Positions 32,485 to 41,393 of a stretch of DNA of 47,730 nucleotides are shown piece by piece (the first letter of the stretch is position 1; each line of letters starts with the position of its first letter). The notes below the pieces were generated by a model, which was given only the letters and a program-made list of their open reading frames with translations, had not been told where the DNA came from and did no database searches. Source of the DNA: a virus; the IMG/VR virus record IMGVR_UViG_3300032046_000043, positions 1 to 47,730 of that record; one strand, 5' to 3'. The translations under genes were made by a program, and so were the position numbers.

Positions 32485-33306
32485 ATGGAAGTAGATGTAA
32501 CAGAAGTTAATACAGCCGAAGATGAGGATATTAATGACTCTGTTGAAGATGATGATAAAGAGGAGTCTTTTACCGATGCAGATCCTGGTAGTTTAACACC
32601 TGCAGAGCAGACTAGGTATAAACAAATGCAGGCAGATTATACTAGGAAAACACAGGCTTTGGCAAAAGAGAGAAGGGAACTTGAGATTATAAGAGATAAG
32701 GCAGATGCGTTTGATGAGCTGGCTAGTAGACCTGAATTTATTGATTTTTTAGGTAAGTCACGCAATCAGACGGACGAGGGTTCAGATATTAACGGTACCT
32801 CAGATGATGAAGTGTTTGCTAAATATGGCGACCAAGCGCAGGGTATGAGAGACCTGGTGGGGTTGATTACAAAGACTGTCAAGAAAGAACTCCAAATTGA
32901 ACTTGGGCCTATTACAAAGACGATGAGAACAAATATTGCAAAGGATCGTATGGATGGTCTGAAAGATTACGTTGAATCTGAGAAAGAGAGGACAGGGTTG
33001 GATCTGCCAGACCCTAGTATTTTTGCACCTGATATAGAGCGTTTTATAAAACAGGGGTTGACTCCAGAGCAGGCGTATTATGCTGCCGGAGCATTTGAGA
33101 AAATCAAAGTCAGGGCTCCACTTAAAGGTGGAATAACCGACAAGAAAAAATCTCCACTATCACCTGGAACAGGCTCTAGAGCAGATCAGCAGCAGCTTGT
33201 GTTAGATACTGATTTTGTTCTGAAGCAAAGAAGAGAGGGTAAGCCTTTGCCTAGTTTTGATGAAATAAAAACGCTTGCCTTGCAAAAACTATTAAAAACT
33301 AAATAA
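32485..33306 (+). CDS. Scaffolding protein
   Basis: 273 residues directly before the capsid gene. Strongly acidic N-terminus (DEDINDSVEDDDKEE), helical charged middle, and basic C-terminal end (LKGGITDKKK and final LQKLLKTK), the usual design of scaffolds: an acidic helical body and a basic capsid-binding tail. It shapes the prohead and is lost before DNA filling. Confidence 0.7.
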   Translation: MEVDVTEVNTAEDEDINDSVEDDDKEESFTDADPGSLTPAEQTRYKQMQADYTRKTQALAKERRELEIIRDKADAFDELASRPEFIDFLGKSRNQTDEGSDINGTSDDEVFAKYGDQAQGMRDLVGLITKTVKKELQIELGPITKTMRTNIAKDRMDGLKDYVESEKERTGLDLPDPSIFAPDIERFIKQGLTPEQAYYAAGAFEKIKVRAPLKGGITDKKKSPLSPGTGSRADQQQLVLDTDFVLKQRREGKPLPSFDEIKTLALQKLLKTK

Positions 33307-33323
33307 TATAGGGGAGATGGAAA

Positions 33324-34409
33324 ATGGCTAACGAGAATATTACGCAACTTATAACCGACGAAGCAATAATTGCCACTATGGACGGTTATCTTTCTACGCA
33401 GGTATTTGACCAGGTCGCTCTTCAATGGGGCGTGGGTCGTATGATGATGGATAACCCGTATAACGTAAAACGTAATGGTGGACGTAGAATAAAGATAGCG
33501 CTGAGAACTGGCAAGACTGATGGTCTTGTTGCTTTTGGTGATAATTCCACAGTGGATCCTCAAAGAAAACCAGTGCTGCAGTGGGCTTTTGCGACGTTCA
33601 AACAGTGTTTGGCTAATGTTAGAATAAGCTGGGTGGAAGAGAGGCAGAACACAGGTCCCGATGCTATTATATCAATTCTAAAATCGAGGGTTGATGCGAC
33701 CATACAGGACGCTAGAGAGGATTTTAGAACAATGATATGGGGAGATGGAACAGGTGGAGGCGGACTCAATATGATGGGCATTACGGGACTTATTCCTAAT
33801 GATCCAAGAACTGGAACTATTATGGGATATGACCGAAGCCTTGCCGCCTCTGGTTTCTGGAAACCTTGGTACTGGGATGGGGCTACATACGGTCCTCTTC
33901 CTACAGATACTGTTGGAGGAGCGCCTAGCGGCGTTGGGGCCTTTGGAGCTATTAATGCAGGAACAGGACGAGGTATCCCTACGGCACTCAGGATCCTTGT
34001 TACTGGGTGGAACTCTACACAAGAAGGTGAAAACGCTGGCGATTGTTTCTGGTTATCAGATCAACAGACCTACCAGTACTATGCAGTTGATTGGCCTGTA
34101 TATGGGTCTAAAGTGGAAATAGCCGTCGACGATAAGGTAATTAAATGGGGATATGGAGGAGCTACTCTTATGGGGGCTCCTTGGATCTACGATACTACTG
34201 TAAATGGAGCACCTGGTGGTGAGATAAGACTTATTAATAAGAGATATCTGCACATGGTTATTGACTCTGGGGCTTGGTGGATATGGTCTGATTGGAAAGA
34301 ACCATTTAATCAACCTTCACGTGCAAAATTTATGTTTGTTAGAGGACAGTTAATTTGCAAGAACTTTAGGAAGCAGGCAGTATATCCAACTGTAACTGCT
34401 TGGGCATAG
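33324..34409 (+). CDS. Major capsid protein
   Basis: 361 residues behind AGGGGAG. It follows the scaffold and has a capsid-like composition: an N-terminal helix (EAIIATMDGYLSTQVFDQVALQ), a long spine-helix region (SILKSRVDATIQDAREDF, about residues 112-129) and beta-rich GW-containing strands. An HK97-fold shell protein is inferred from position and size. A 94-bp gap with no gene follows. Confidence 0.8.
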   Translation: MANENITQLITDEAIIATMDGYLSTQVFDQVALQWGVGRMMMDNPYNVKRNGGRRIKIALRTGKTDGLVAFGDNSTVDPQRKPVLQWAFATFKQCLANVRISWVEERQNTGPDAIISILKSRVDATIQDAREDFRTMIWGDGTGGGGLNMMGITGLIPNDPRTGTIMGYDRSLAASGFWKPWYWDGATYGPLPTDTVGGAPSGVGAFGAINAGTGRGIPTALRILVTGWNSTQEGENAGDCFWLSDQQTYQYYAVDWPVYGSKVEIAVDDKVIKWGYGGATLMGAPWIYDTTVNGAPGGEIRLINKRYLHMVIDSGAWWIWSDWKEPFNQPSRAKFMFVRGQLICKNFRKQAVYPTVTAWA

Positions 34410-34503
34410 ATTATTATTGAATATGGGTCTATTTGGTTATCCGTGGGGGTATTAAATTGCGGTTAACACTACAATCCAGATAGATCTTTTATGGAGGATT
34501 GAA

Positions 34504-35337
34504 ATGAATAACGAGACTTACTACGTATCATCTCTTAATCTACAAGAAGAGATGCCAGTTAAGTTATGGGAAACGTATTCTGATGCCGATCTAAAGTCTT
34601 TGTCAACTCCAGGACCTGCAGGTATAGCTCCTGGGATGATGAAGTATGTAAATTGCCATTTGGCAAAATACACTGGAGAGTTGAAAAATACCGTTCTAGC
34701 GTTTGGTCCTGTTTTTGTTGCACTCCTTTGTAACAGAAGCGCGGGCGCGTTAGCTCAGGGAGCCTTTACCAGATGGTATGAACTTGGATCTATTACGGTT
34801 ACAGGTGGATCGCTAACAACCGTTACGTTTGCGGCAGGACCTACAGTTGCAAATGAGTCTGTTGGTGATTATGTTACTATTATTGATGATGGTGGCGGTG
34901 TTGGAGCTGCACCAGAGGGTGAGACTAGGCAAATTGTTAAAAATACAACTACATCAATAACCGTCCAACCTGCGTTTTCAGTCGCGCCCGCTAATGGGGA
35001 CACGGCTTATGTGTTCTCTTGTGCTAATATATTAGCGGCGGCCATAGGGACTACAAGAGCAACTGCGTCTGGTGTTGTGCTTACGCCTGATGGTATAGCT
35101 GATAACTATTGGGGTTGGTGTTTATTGAAAGGTAGAGTTGGTTTGCTGGGGAAAGCCTCAACCGCTATAACTGTAAATAAGGCACTTATTTCTGATACTG
35201 GTAGGGTCAACTATTCTGCTAACAACAATCAAGATCTGATAGTGGGTAGAGCCGTGGTCGCTCTAGCTGCAGATTCAGTTAGCGATATGTTTGTTGCCGA
35301 TATTGACGTTATGTCTATACTACAAACTCATAGTTAA
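34504..35337 (+). CDS. Capsid decoration or structural protein, 277 aa
   Basis: Start behind TGGAGG. Gly/Ala/Thr/Val-rich, beta-structured (SITVTGGSLTTVTFAAG...), a composition common for decoration proteins. It directly follows the capsid gene and is followed by a strong terminator, so it is probably made in large amounts with the shell. Confidence 0.55.
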   Translation: MNNETYYVSSLNLQEEMPVKLWETYSDADLKSLSTPGPAGIAPGMMKYVNCHLAKYTGELKNTVLAFGPVFVALLCNRSAGALAQGAFTRWYELGSITVTGGSLTTVTFAAGPTVANESVGDYVTIIDDGGGVGAAPEGETRQIVKNTTTSITVQPAFSVAPANGDTAYVFSCANILAAAIGTTRATASGVVLTPDGIADNYWGWCLLKGRVGLLGKASTAITVNKALISDTGRVNYSANNNQDLIVGRAVVALAADSVSDMFVADIDVMSILQTHS

Positions 35338-35343
35338 ACTAAC

Positions 35344-35366
35344 TAGCCCGCTTCGGCGGGCTATTT
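35344..35366 (+). terminator. Intrinsic terminator after the capsid group
   Basis: TAGCCCGC (35344-35351) and GCGGGCTA (35356-35363) enclose a TTCG tetraloop, followed by TTTCATT. GC-rich 8-bp stem with the extra-stable loop; it lies 6 bases after the stop of the decoration gene and may attenuate transcription into the tail and glycan genes. Confidence 0.9.
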
Positions 35367-35388
35367 CATTATCAGGGGGAATTTTTAT

Positions 35389-35967
35389 ATGTCAGAAACA
35401 GCTATACAAAGTATTCAAGATCTGGTTGAACAGGATCAGTATTCTACACCAGAACGTAAAATAGTAAAGATGGGATCTACTGATGTAGGAGATCTTTTTG
35501 GAGAGGAGATTAAGTTAGAAGGTCTAAAAAAGATAATAGCAATACCGCTATATTTGGAGAGACCAATTAAGGTAGGTACCGATAATGGGGTTTTGCATGT
35601 TGCTATAAATAGACCCCCACAAGAAATAGATCCAGATATATACTATCCAACAAAAAAAATGAGGGTAACTCATACAAGGTTAGATGAGTTGGATTATGCT
35701 CCGATAGACGCATGGAAAGGATTTCCTCTATTTAATAGCGACGGGTCTATTGTATATCTTAGGGGAGCAGCGATGATTCAGATGTTTTTTATACAGATAT
35801 CTGTTGAAAGTCTAACCGAACAAGAAGAGTGTCAATATGTTGATATACCCCCGATCAAAGGTTCTGTGATATTAGAGCGAATGAAAGCCAGAGAGATGGT
35901 TGGCAGTATTTATAGTTCTGCTACTCGCAGGAGAGTAGAGGAAGATGAGGACACTGTTGAGTTATGA
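35389..35967 (+). CDS. Hypothetical structural-region protein, 192 aa
   Basis: Start behind CAGGGGG. Mixed alpha/beta with an acidic C-terminus (RRRVEEDEDTVEL). No motif recognised. It overlaps the next gene by 4 bases and lies between capsid and fibre-like genes, so a head-completion or decoration role is possible. Confidence 0.55.
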   Translation: MSETAIQSIQDLVEQDQYSTPERKIVKMGSTDVGDLFGEEIKLEGLKKIIAIPLYLERPIKVGTDNGVLHVAINRPPQEIDPDIYYPTKKMRVTHTRLDELDYAPIDAWKGFPLFNSDGSIVYLRGAAMIQMFFIQISVESLTEQEECQYVDIPPIKGSVILERMKAREMVGSIYSSATRRRVEEDEDTVEL

Positions 35968-36431
35968 AACTATCTGATAGAATAAAACTTTATGGCGGTA
36001 TTGTCCTGAGAAAAAATGAGCAAGAGTTCTATGTTCCTAACGTAGTGACCACTATTGGGAAACATAGGCTTGCTAGCCACTGCGCTAATAATGCTTCTTC
36101 AAACTATTGGTTTTCTCATGTAGCGTTTGGTATTGGGACAGATATAGCATCCACCGAGGATCTTGCGCTAACTTCCGAGTTTTATAGAGTAGCATTTAGT
36201 TCTGTATTTAGTGCAGGCCCTACTGTTTTTGGAGAGGTTATTATAACTGGTAATTTAATAGACGCCTATTTAAGTGTTGTGTTAGGTTCTGGCGCTTATA
36301 GTATATATGAAATGGGTTTGTTAGATGCGTTGTCTGGCGGTAATTTGATATGCAGGCAGACGTTGCCGACGGCTTGGACTATAACTGGAAATGAGGAGTT
36401 AGAGGTATTATGGGGCGTAACAATGCTATGA
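35964..36431 (+). CDS. Fibre-like virion protein, paralogue A
   Basis: 155 residues. The pattern (VAFGIGT near residue 51, then STEDLALTSEFYR, ITGNL, YSIYEMGLLDALSGGNLI, final beta strands) is shared with the proteins at 46022 and 46564 (VAxGTG-x...-T-x-LE-x-E, I-x-EAGxFN, AMFxxxxF). All three appear to be one family of small beta-structured fibre or collar proteins. It is the last virion gene before the glycan cassette. Confidence 0.6.
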   Translation: MKLSDRIKLYGGIVLRKNEQEFYVPNVVTTIGKHRLASHCANNASSNYWFSHVAFGIGTDIASTEDLALTSEFYRVAFSSVFSAGPTVFGEVIITGNLIDAYLSVVLGSGAYSIYEMGLLDALSGGNLICRQTLPTAWTITGNEELEVLWGVTML

Positions 36432-37441
36432 TGATTAATGAGGTTGTAGAAGAAGAGCACGAGCAACTTGAAATCTTGCCTATTAGGAGACGATATAGTC
36501 AGCCTGAAGGCCCTGCTTCTCATATATACGTTAGACCTGTTTCTGGTTTTGGAGATGCAGTTATGTTACGGCCTGCTATAGTTGCGAATATGATTAAATA
36601 TCCAGATGATAAACACACTATTTTTTCAGTTAGTCCATTTTTGGATATCTACAACGATATAGATGGATTGACAATAGTTGATACGCCTGGAGCCAGGTTA
36701 GATGATAAAATACAGTGTATAGAAGATAATGCTAGGCGTGATGATATACATTATAACGTATATAATACCTGCGCTTTGTATGAGACTAAAAATCAACCAT
36801 ATTATATTATAAATAACAATGGTAGCTCTAAAGCGGTACCTAGCGGCAAGCATATTATATTGTCTCGTCAGGAGATTTGGGGGAATGTAGTCGGTGTTGA
36901 TTTTGATATTAATAACTATAAAGTGAAATTCTCGGATGAAGAACTGGAAAAGGCCGATTATTATAAACACTATGGTAGATATATGTTTTTGCACATGGAG
37001 TCGGCTGATATATGGAGGAGTTATATATACAGACAATCGTTAGTTGATTATTTTGCCAAGAGATATGATGGGTATGTATTTGTTATGGATAGAGGTTTTA
37101 AGTATTTTGGGAGGTGTAAAAATGTTGTAACGTTTGATGATATGCCTATAAGGGATATGTGGGTTATTATAAGTAACGCTACGTTGATGGTTGGTGTAGA
37201 CTCCGCCGGCGTCCATCTTGCTGGTAGCGTTGAGGTTCCCACGTTTGGATTGTTCGGGCCTACCGATCCGAAGATGCGTTTGTTATATAAGAAAGTAGGA
37301 TGGATAGATAGATTTTCTAGAATAAGAAGTTGCAGGCAACCTTGCTGGTATCTACCTTGCAAACACCTTAGTTGTTTAAGATCTATTACTCCTAGATTTA
37401 TTTATAATAAAGTCAAAAAGACTTTTGGAGACTATCTCTAA
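36410..37441 (+). CDS. Glycosyltransferase, GT9/heptosyltransferase-like
   Basis: 343 residues; overlaps the previous gene by 22 bases. GFGDAVMLRPAI (about residues 44-55) is the N-terminal GT-B loop, and MVGVDSAGVHLAGSVEVPTFGLFGPTDP (about 261-288) matches the nucleotide-sugar site of GT9 enzymes (DSGxxHLAxALGxPxxxLFGPTxP). An acidic N-terminal extension of about 30 residues is unusual. GT9 members transfer heptose-like sugars to lipopolysaccharide or similar glycans. First gene of the glycan cassette. Confidence 0.8.
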   Translation: MGRNNAMMINEVVEEEHEQLEILPIRRRYSQPEGPASHIYVRPVSGFGDAVMLRPAIVANMIKYPDDKHTIFSVSPFLDIYNDIDGLTIVDTPGARLDDKIQCIEDNARRDDIHYNVYNTCALYETKNQPYYIINNNGSSKAVPSGKHIILSRQEIWGNVVGVDFDINNYKVKFSDEELEKADYYKHYGRYMFLHMESADIWRSYIYRQSLVDYFAKRYDGYVFVMDRGFKYFGRCKNVVTFDDMPIRDMWVIISNATLMVGVDSAGVHLAGSVEVPTFGLFGPTDPKMRLLYKKVGWIDRFSRIRSCRQPCWYLPCKHLSCLRSITPRFIYNKVKKTFGDYL

Positions 37442-38124
37442 TGAGAATACATATTGTAAAAGATTCTGCTATAAACAAGAGGCTTGAAAATATAGTAGAG
37501 CCACTAGAAAAAAATGATATTCTTGATCTTGGTTCGGGGATGGATACTGGTAAATTCCTTCGTTTAGATATTGATAAGAACACTAATCCTGATTTTCACA
37601 TGGATCTTAGAGCGTTCTGCGGTATAGCTCCTTACGATAAAGACTTATATCGGTATTGTGATGTGAGATTGTTAGATCGTCAGTTTAATGTTATAAGAGC
37701 TATACACTTTTTAGAACATATAGAGTGGATATACCAAGAGACAATTTTGTCTCAACTTAAAACTATGTTAATCGGTGAGGGGTGTCTATTTATTGAAGTT
37801 CCTAGTTTGAGATACATAATTGATATGTATAATAAACAGATTGACGGTAAGTTGTTAAAGGGCAAGTTATCATCTTTTCCTGATGGTGAGTATACTTTTT
37901 CCGATAGCGATCCTATGAATATCTATAAGTGGTTAAACTTCAGGATATTCAGTGGTTGTTCGCCTGGCGATAATCATAAATGCCTGTATGATATATACTC
38001 GCTACATTACGCACTAGAAAAAATTGGGTTTGAACATATAATACTATCCAATGAATCCACTATTAAGTGTCTGGCATTTGCTCCTGAATCAGCGGAATAT
38101 CTTGATATAGAGTTGAGGAGGTAG
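37441..38124 (+). CDS. Class I SAM-dependent methyltransferase 1
   Basis: 227 residues, start directly at the previous stop. ILDLGSGMDTGKFLRLDID (about 28-46) is the SAM-binding motif I region, HFLEH (about 89-93) and GCLFIEVPSLRYI (about 115-127) are the later core motifs. Similar methyltransferases modify sugars in capsule or O-antigen clusters. A cassette partner of the neighbouring transferases. Confidence 0.75.
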   Translation: MRIHIVKDSAINKRLENIVEPLEKNDILDLGSGMDTGKFLRLDIDKNTNPDFHMDLRAFCGIAPYDKDLYRYCDVRLLDRQFNVIRAIHFLEHIEWIYQETILSQLKTMLIGEGCLFIEVPSLRYIIDMYNKQIDGKLLKGKLSSFPDGEYTFSDSDPMNIYKWLNFRIFSGCSPGDNHKCLYDIYSLHYALEKIGFEHIILSNESTIKCLAFAPESAEYLDIELRR

Positions 38125-38128
38125 AGAT

Positions 38129-38611
38129 ATGAAACTCAATCTTGGATGTGGTAAAGATATAAAAGATGGGTTTTGGAATATAGACGCCGTTTATAGTGAT
38201 GGTGTTGACGCCGTGTTGGATCTATCAGAAAATGAGATTCCATTTAATGAAGTTGATTATATAAACTGTCAAGATTTTCTGGAGCATTTGTATAAAGATA
38301 AGCAAAGATGGTTTCTTGAGTCTTGTTATAAGAAATTAAAGGTCGGAGGCAAGATATACATACAGATACCAGACATGGAGGTTCTATCTAAAAGATATTG
38401 TAAGGTATTAGAGTGTCCTACCTCCATACAACACGATCTTAATGGTCAGCAATTAGCAGAGTCTTTATATGGTAATTCGGGGATTTGGGACTCTCATAAG
38501 TGGGGATATGATAAATACACTCTCCGAGAGATTATGGAGTCTATTGGATTTGTTATTGAGTCTATAGGATCTGATGGGGGGTCTAATCTATTATGTCTAG
38601 CGATAAAATAA
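38129..38611 (+). CDS. Class I SAM-dependent methyltransferase 2
   Basis: 160 residues behind GAGGAGG. MKLNLGCGKDIKDGFWNID starts the protein, the common beginning of small predicted SAM methyltransferases in surface-glycan clusters; DFLEHLYKD and GGKIYIQIPDM follow. Probably a sugar methylase. It overlaps the next gene by 19 bases. Confidence 0.78.
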   Translation: MKLNLGCGKDIKDGFWNIDAVYSDGVDAVLDLSENEIPFNEVDYINCQDFLEHLYKDKQRWFLESCYKKLKVGGKIYIQIPDMEVLSKRYCKVLECPTSIQHDLNGQQLAESLYGNSGIWDSHKWGYDKYTLREIMESIGFVIESIGSDGGSNLLCLAIK

Positions 38612-39504
38612 AAGCCTACATTCCCTGCGGCGGTGGTCTTGGAGATGTTATTCAGGTTTATATGTCAAATCCTCATAATCATTATGAATCAATGATGAGG
38701 GATAGACCAGAAGAGTTCCCGACCTCTATAAACTTCTCGTCTTTATGGTTTCGCAGACTAGAAGATTTTAAGGAACGAAACCCGCAATCTAGTGTTATAG
38801 TTAAGGCTATGTGTCATAATCCTACTGTTGCGGAATTATTTAAGTATCATCCGTATATTGATCGTGTTGATTTAATGGATCATAACCCGACAGAGAATCC
38901 AGAATGGTGGAGAGAGGACTATGATGGATATAAATATATCTGTAATATAGAAGATGGCGAGATGTCTTATGAGAAATATACCGCATCCAAACTAAAAATA
39001 TATTTAGATTACCATGAGAAGTGCCATGCAGATCTTATAATTGGCAACGGGAAGTATATAGTAATTCATCCGTTTGCTGGATGTAAACATAGAGAGGTTG
39101 TTGGAGTTGATGTGTATAATAAACTCTCTGACAGGTTTATAGATGCTGGATATAGAGTAATAGTTGTTGGTGGTAAACATGAAAAATATCCAAGAGAAAC
39201 GTCTAATAGGTTTTGTAACCTAACTGGCTATTCTGTGAGAGTCGCTCTGTATCTTATTCTAAATTCTTTTGGTTTTGTTGGAACACACAGCTCTATGATA
39301 ATGCCTGCATGGTGGTCAAGGAGGAAGTGTGTGTGCATAGTGCCTAAAACTCATGATAACAAGCAGACGACTTGGGAAGAGTTTATTAATTCTGGTAATC
39401 CTACAACCTGGGGATTTAAGCAGTCTTTTAATAAAACTATCATAACAGAACGAAACGCTGCGCTGGATTATAACTCTATCGTGAGGTGGATAGATGTTTC
39501 CTAG
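38593..39504 (+). CDS. GT-B glycosyltransferase, GT9-like
   Basis: 303 residues. CGGGLGDVIQVYM (about 13-25) is a GT9-type N-terminal loop; YIVIHPFAGCKHREV (about 154-168) resembles the GT9 acceptor-side P-loop text, and GFVGTHSSMIMPAWW (about 232-246) the donor-site DSG...H segment with THS in place of DSG. Distant GT9 relative; donor unknown. Confidence 0.7.
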   Translation: MSSDKIKAYIPCGGGLGDVIQVYMSNPHNHYESMMRDRPEEFPTSINFSSLWFRRLEDFKERNPQSSVIVKAMCHNPTVAELFKYHPYIDRVDLMDHNPTENPEWWREDYDGYKYICNIEDGEMSYEKYTASKLKIYLDYHEKCHADLIIGNGKYIVIHPFAGCKHREVVGVDVYNKLSDRFIDAGYRVIVVGGKHEKYPRETSNRFCNLTGYSVRVALYLILNSFGFVGTHSSMIMPAWWSRRKCVCIVPKTHDNKQTTWEEFINSGNPTTWGFKQSFNKTIITERNAALDYNSIVRWIDVS

Positions 39505-40111
39505 CGATATCGAGTTTGATAGATTATATGATACTGTAAAAAACAACTCTATATTATCAAAAGACAGGTTGCTATCTCTTTATAGTGTTGCGTTATATTG
39601 TAACTCTTTGTATGGGGATTTTGCGGAAGTTGGATGCTATAAAGGAGGGACGTCTTATCTGATTGCGTCCGTTATGGACATTAGAAAACAACTCTTTGCA
39701 TTTGACTCTTTTCAGGGGTTATCTGAGCCTACAGATCATGATAGATATACAGATGGTAGATTTCAAGCTAGCAAAGGGATGACAAAAGCAAATAAAGATT
39801 TGACCTTTAATTTTTTATCTGTATTTGGTGATAGAGTTCAAGTATATGATGGATGGATTAAAGATACACTATCGAATGTCGCTAACAATAAGTTTAGTTT
39901 GGTTTATATAGACGTTGATCTATATGAGCCAACAAAATTGGCAACAGAGTTCTTCTGGAATAGAATTGTTAGTGGCGGGTATATTATATATGATGATTAT
40001 ATGTGGGGATCTACGATAGGGGTTACTAGATATATTAATGATAGTTTTCCAGACAAATTTTTGTTTAACCATTATTTTGTATATCCACAACTAGGAATAA
40101 GGAAACCATGA
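39494..40111 (+). CDS. TylF/MycF-like sugar O-methyltransferase
   Basis: 205 residues, overlapping the previous gene. GDFAEVGCYKGGTSYLIA (about 40-57) is the SAM motif of the macrocin O-methyltransferase family, LFAFDSFQGLSEPT (about 67-80) its acid loop, and VYIDVDLYEPT (about 137-147) plus GGYIIYDDYMW (about 157-167) give the metal-binding aspartates. Family members methylate sugar hydroxyls on glycans or macrolides. Confidence 0.82.
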   Translation: MFPSDIEFDRLYDTVKNNSILSKDRLLSLYSVALYCNSLYGDFAEVGCYKGGTSYLIASVMDIRKQLFAFDSFQGLSEPTDHDRYTDGRFQASKGMTKANKDLTFNFLSVFGDRVQVYDGWIKDTLSNVANNKFSLVYIDVDLYEPTKLATEFFWNRIVSGGYIIYDDYMWGSTIGVTRYINDSFPDKFLFNHYFVYPQLGIRKP

Positions 40112-40872
40112 AGGTTTTGGCAGTTATAAGATGTGCTAATAATTTTGCACCATTAGCAGAGAGATGTAGAGCGTCATTTAGGTATTTTCATCCAGACATA
40201 GAAGTAGAGTGTGCTTATGCGGAGAATTGGCGTAAGCTTATATCAACGATGAAGATTGGTGGACTTGGTATATATAAAGATTTTATGTTGACCGCTACTT
40301 TTGTCGGCTATCTCCGTATGCTGACAGAGGGATATGACCTTATAATTATGCTAGATTCAGATGTTGTTGTTACGGGCAGATTGGATGAAATGCTTGTGGA
40401 TGATTATGATATTGGCGTGAGCCACAGTATTCAACCAAAATTTTATAACGCTGGTATATGGTCAACTAGGTCGAGTCAATTTATAAAAGAGTATTATGAC
40501 TGGGATGTTAATACTCACATGGACGAAAACTGGATATTTGTTCAGTTGGTTCATTATTATGAACAATACCGTAAAGATGTCAGGATTAAGGTTCTTGATG
40601 ATAAGGATGTTTGGTATAACGAACGATCAAGACAGTGGTGGAATAGATTAAGAGTTGAAAATGATAAATTATATACCCCTGATAGAGAAGTAAAGATACT
40701 ACATTGGGCAGGTGGAATGGGTTTAGGTGTTGAGAAAAGGATGTCCTGCTCTTTATTTTCTGATGAAGCAAAACAATGGCTGAACAAAATAACTGGCACT
40801 ACCACCTTTACCGATTATGATGGAATAGAGTTTGGAGAGTTTATTAATAATACTTATAAGGGGTTGGAATAA
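40108..40872 (+). CDS. GT-A-fold glycosyltransferase, GT8-like
   Basis: 254 residues behind ATAAGGAAACC. LTEGYDLIIMLDSDVVVTGRLDEML (about 72-96) contains the DxD metal-binding motif of GT-A enzymes; AGIWSTRS (about 115-122) and KILHWAGG (about 194-201) correspond to the GT8-type NAGV and HxxGxxKPW regions. Likely transfers a nucleotide sugar, retaining type. Donor unknown. Confidence 0.72.
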   Translation: MKVLAVIRCANNFAPLAERCRASFRYFHPDIEVECAYAENWRKLISTMKIGGLGIYKDFMLTATFVGYLRMLTEGYDLIIMLDSDVVVTGRLDEMLVDDYDIGVSHSIQPKFYNAGIWSTRSSQFIKEYYDWDVNTHMDENWIFVQLVHYYEQYRKDVRIKVLDDKDVWYNERSRQWWNRLRVENDKLYTPDREVKILHWAGGMGLGVEKRMSCSLFSDEAKQWLNKITGTTTFTDYDGIEFGEFINNTYKGLE

Positions 40873-41393
40873 TGGTTTTTATACACATGACTAGACCAAA
40901 TTTGGATAATGTTGCCGATGTGGTGTTACCTGAAGGATATACTATAAGAACATACAAAGATGGCGAAGAGGATAAGTGGATATCTGTAATAAATATGACC
41001 TTTACTGATGGATGGAATAGAGATCAGTTTCGTAGAGAGATGCTTAATCCTGTTGAATATAAGGGTGATAATATATTCTTTGCGGAGTTTAATGGTGAGG
41101 TTATCGGAACTATATGCGCCTGGGTGTTGATTGACAATGAACTCGGCTGGCAGCACATGATGGGTGTTATGTGCGGTCATAATGGAAAAGGAATAGGTTA
41201 TGCCTTGGGTCTAACTGCGTTGCATTACTTTAAGGATCATGGATTTAAGAGGGTTAATGCCGTAACTTATCCAGATAGACTATCGGCTATAAAGGTTTAC
41301 CTTAGTATTGGTTTTGTGCCTATGTATCAAGAGAGCGATCAGGCGGTATGGAGTAAGGTGTTTACAGATCTAAAAAGGCGTATATATACATGA
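40872..41393 (+). CDS. GNAT acetyltransferase
   Basis: 173 residues behind AAGGGG. NGEVIGTICAW (about 75-85) and GKGIGYALGLTALHYFKDHG (about 105-124) are motifs of the acetyl-CoA-binding GNAT core; the final AIKVYLSIGFVPMYQ is the usual YxxxGF end. In this cassette it probably N- or O-acetylates a sugar. Confidence 0.82.
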   Translation: MVFIHMTRPNLDNVADVVLPEGYTIRTYKDGEEDKWISVINMTFTDGWNRDQFRREMLNPVEYKGDNIFFAEFNGEVIGTICAWVLIDNELGWQHMMGVMCGHNGKGIGYALGLTALHYFKDHGFKRVNAVTYPDRLSAIKVYLSIGFVPMYQESDQAVWSKVFTDLKRRIYT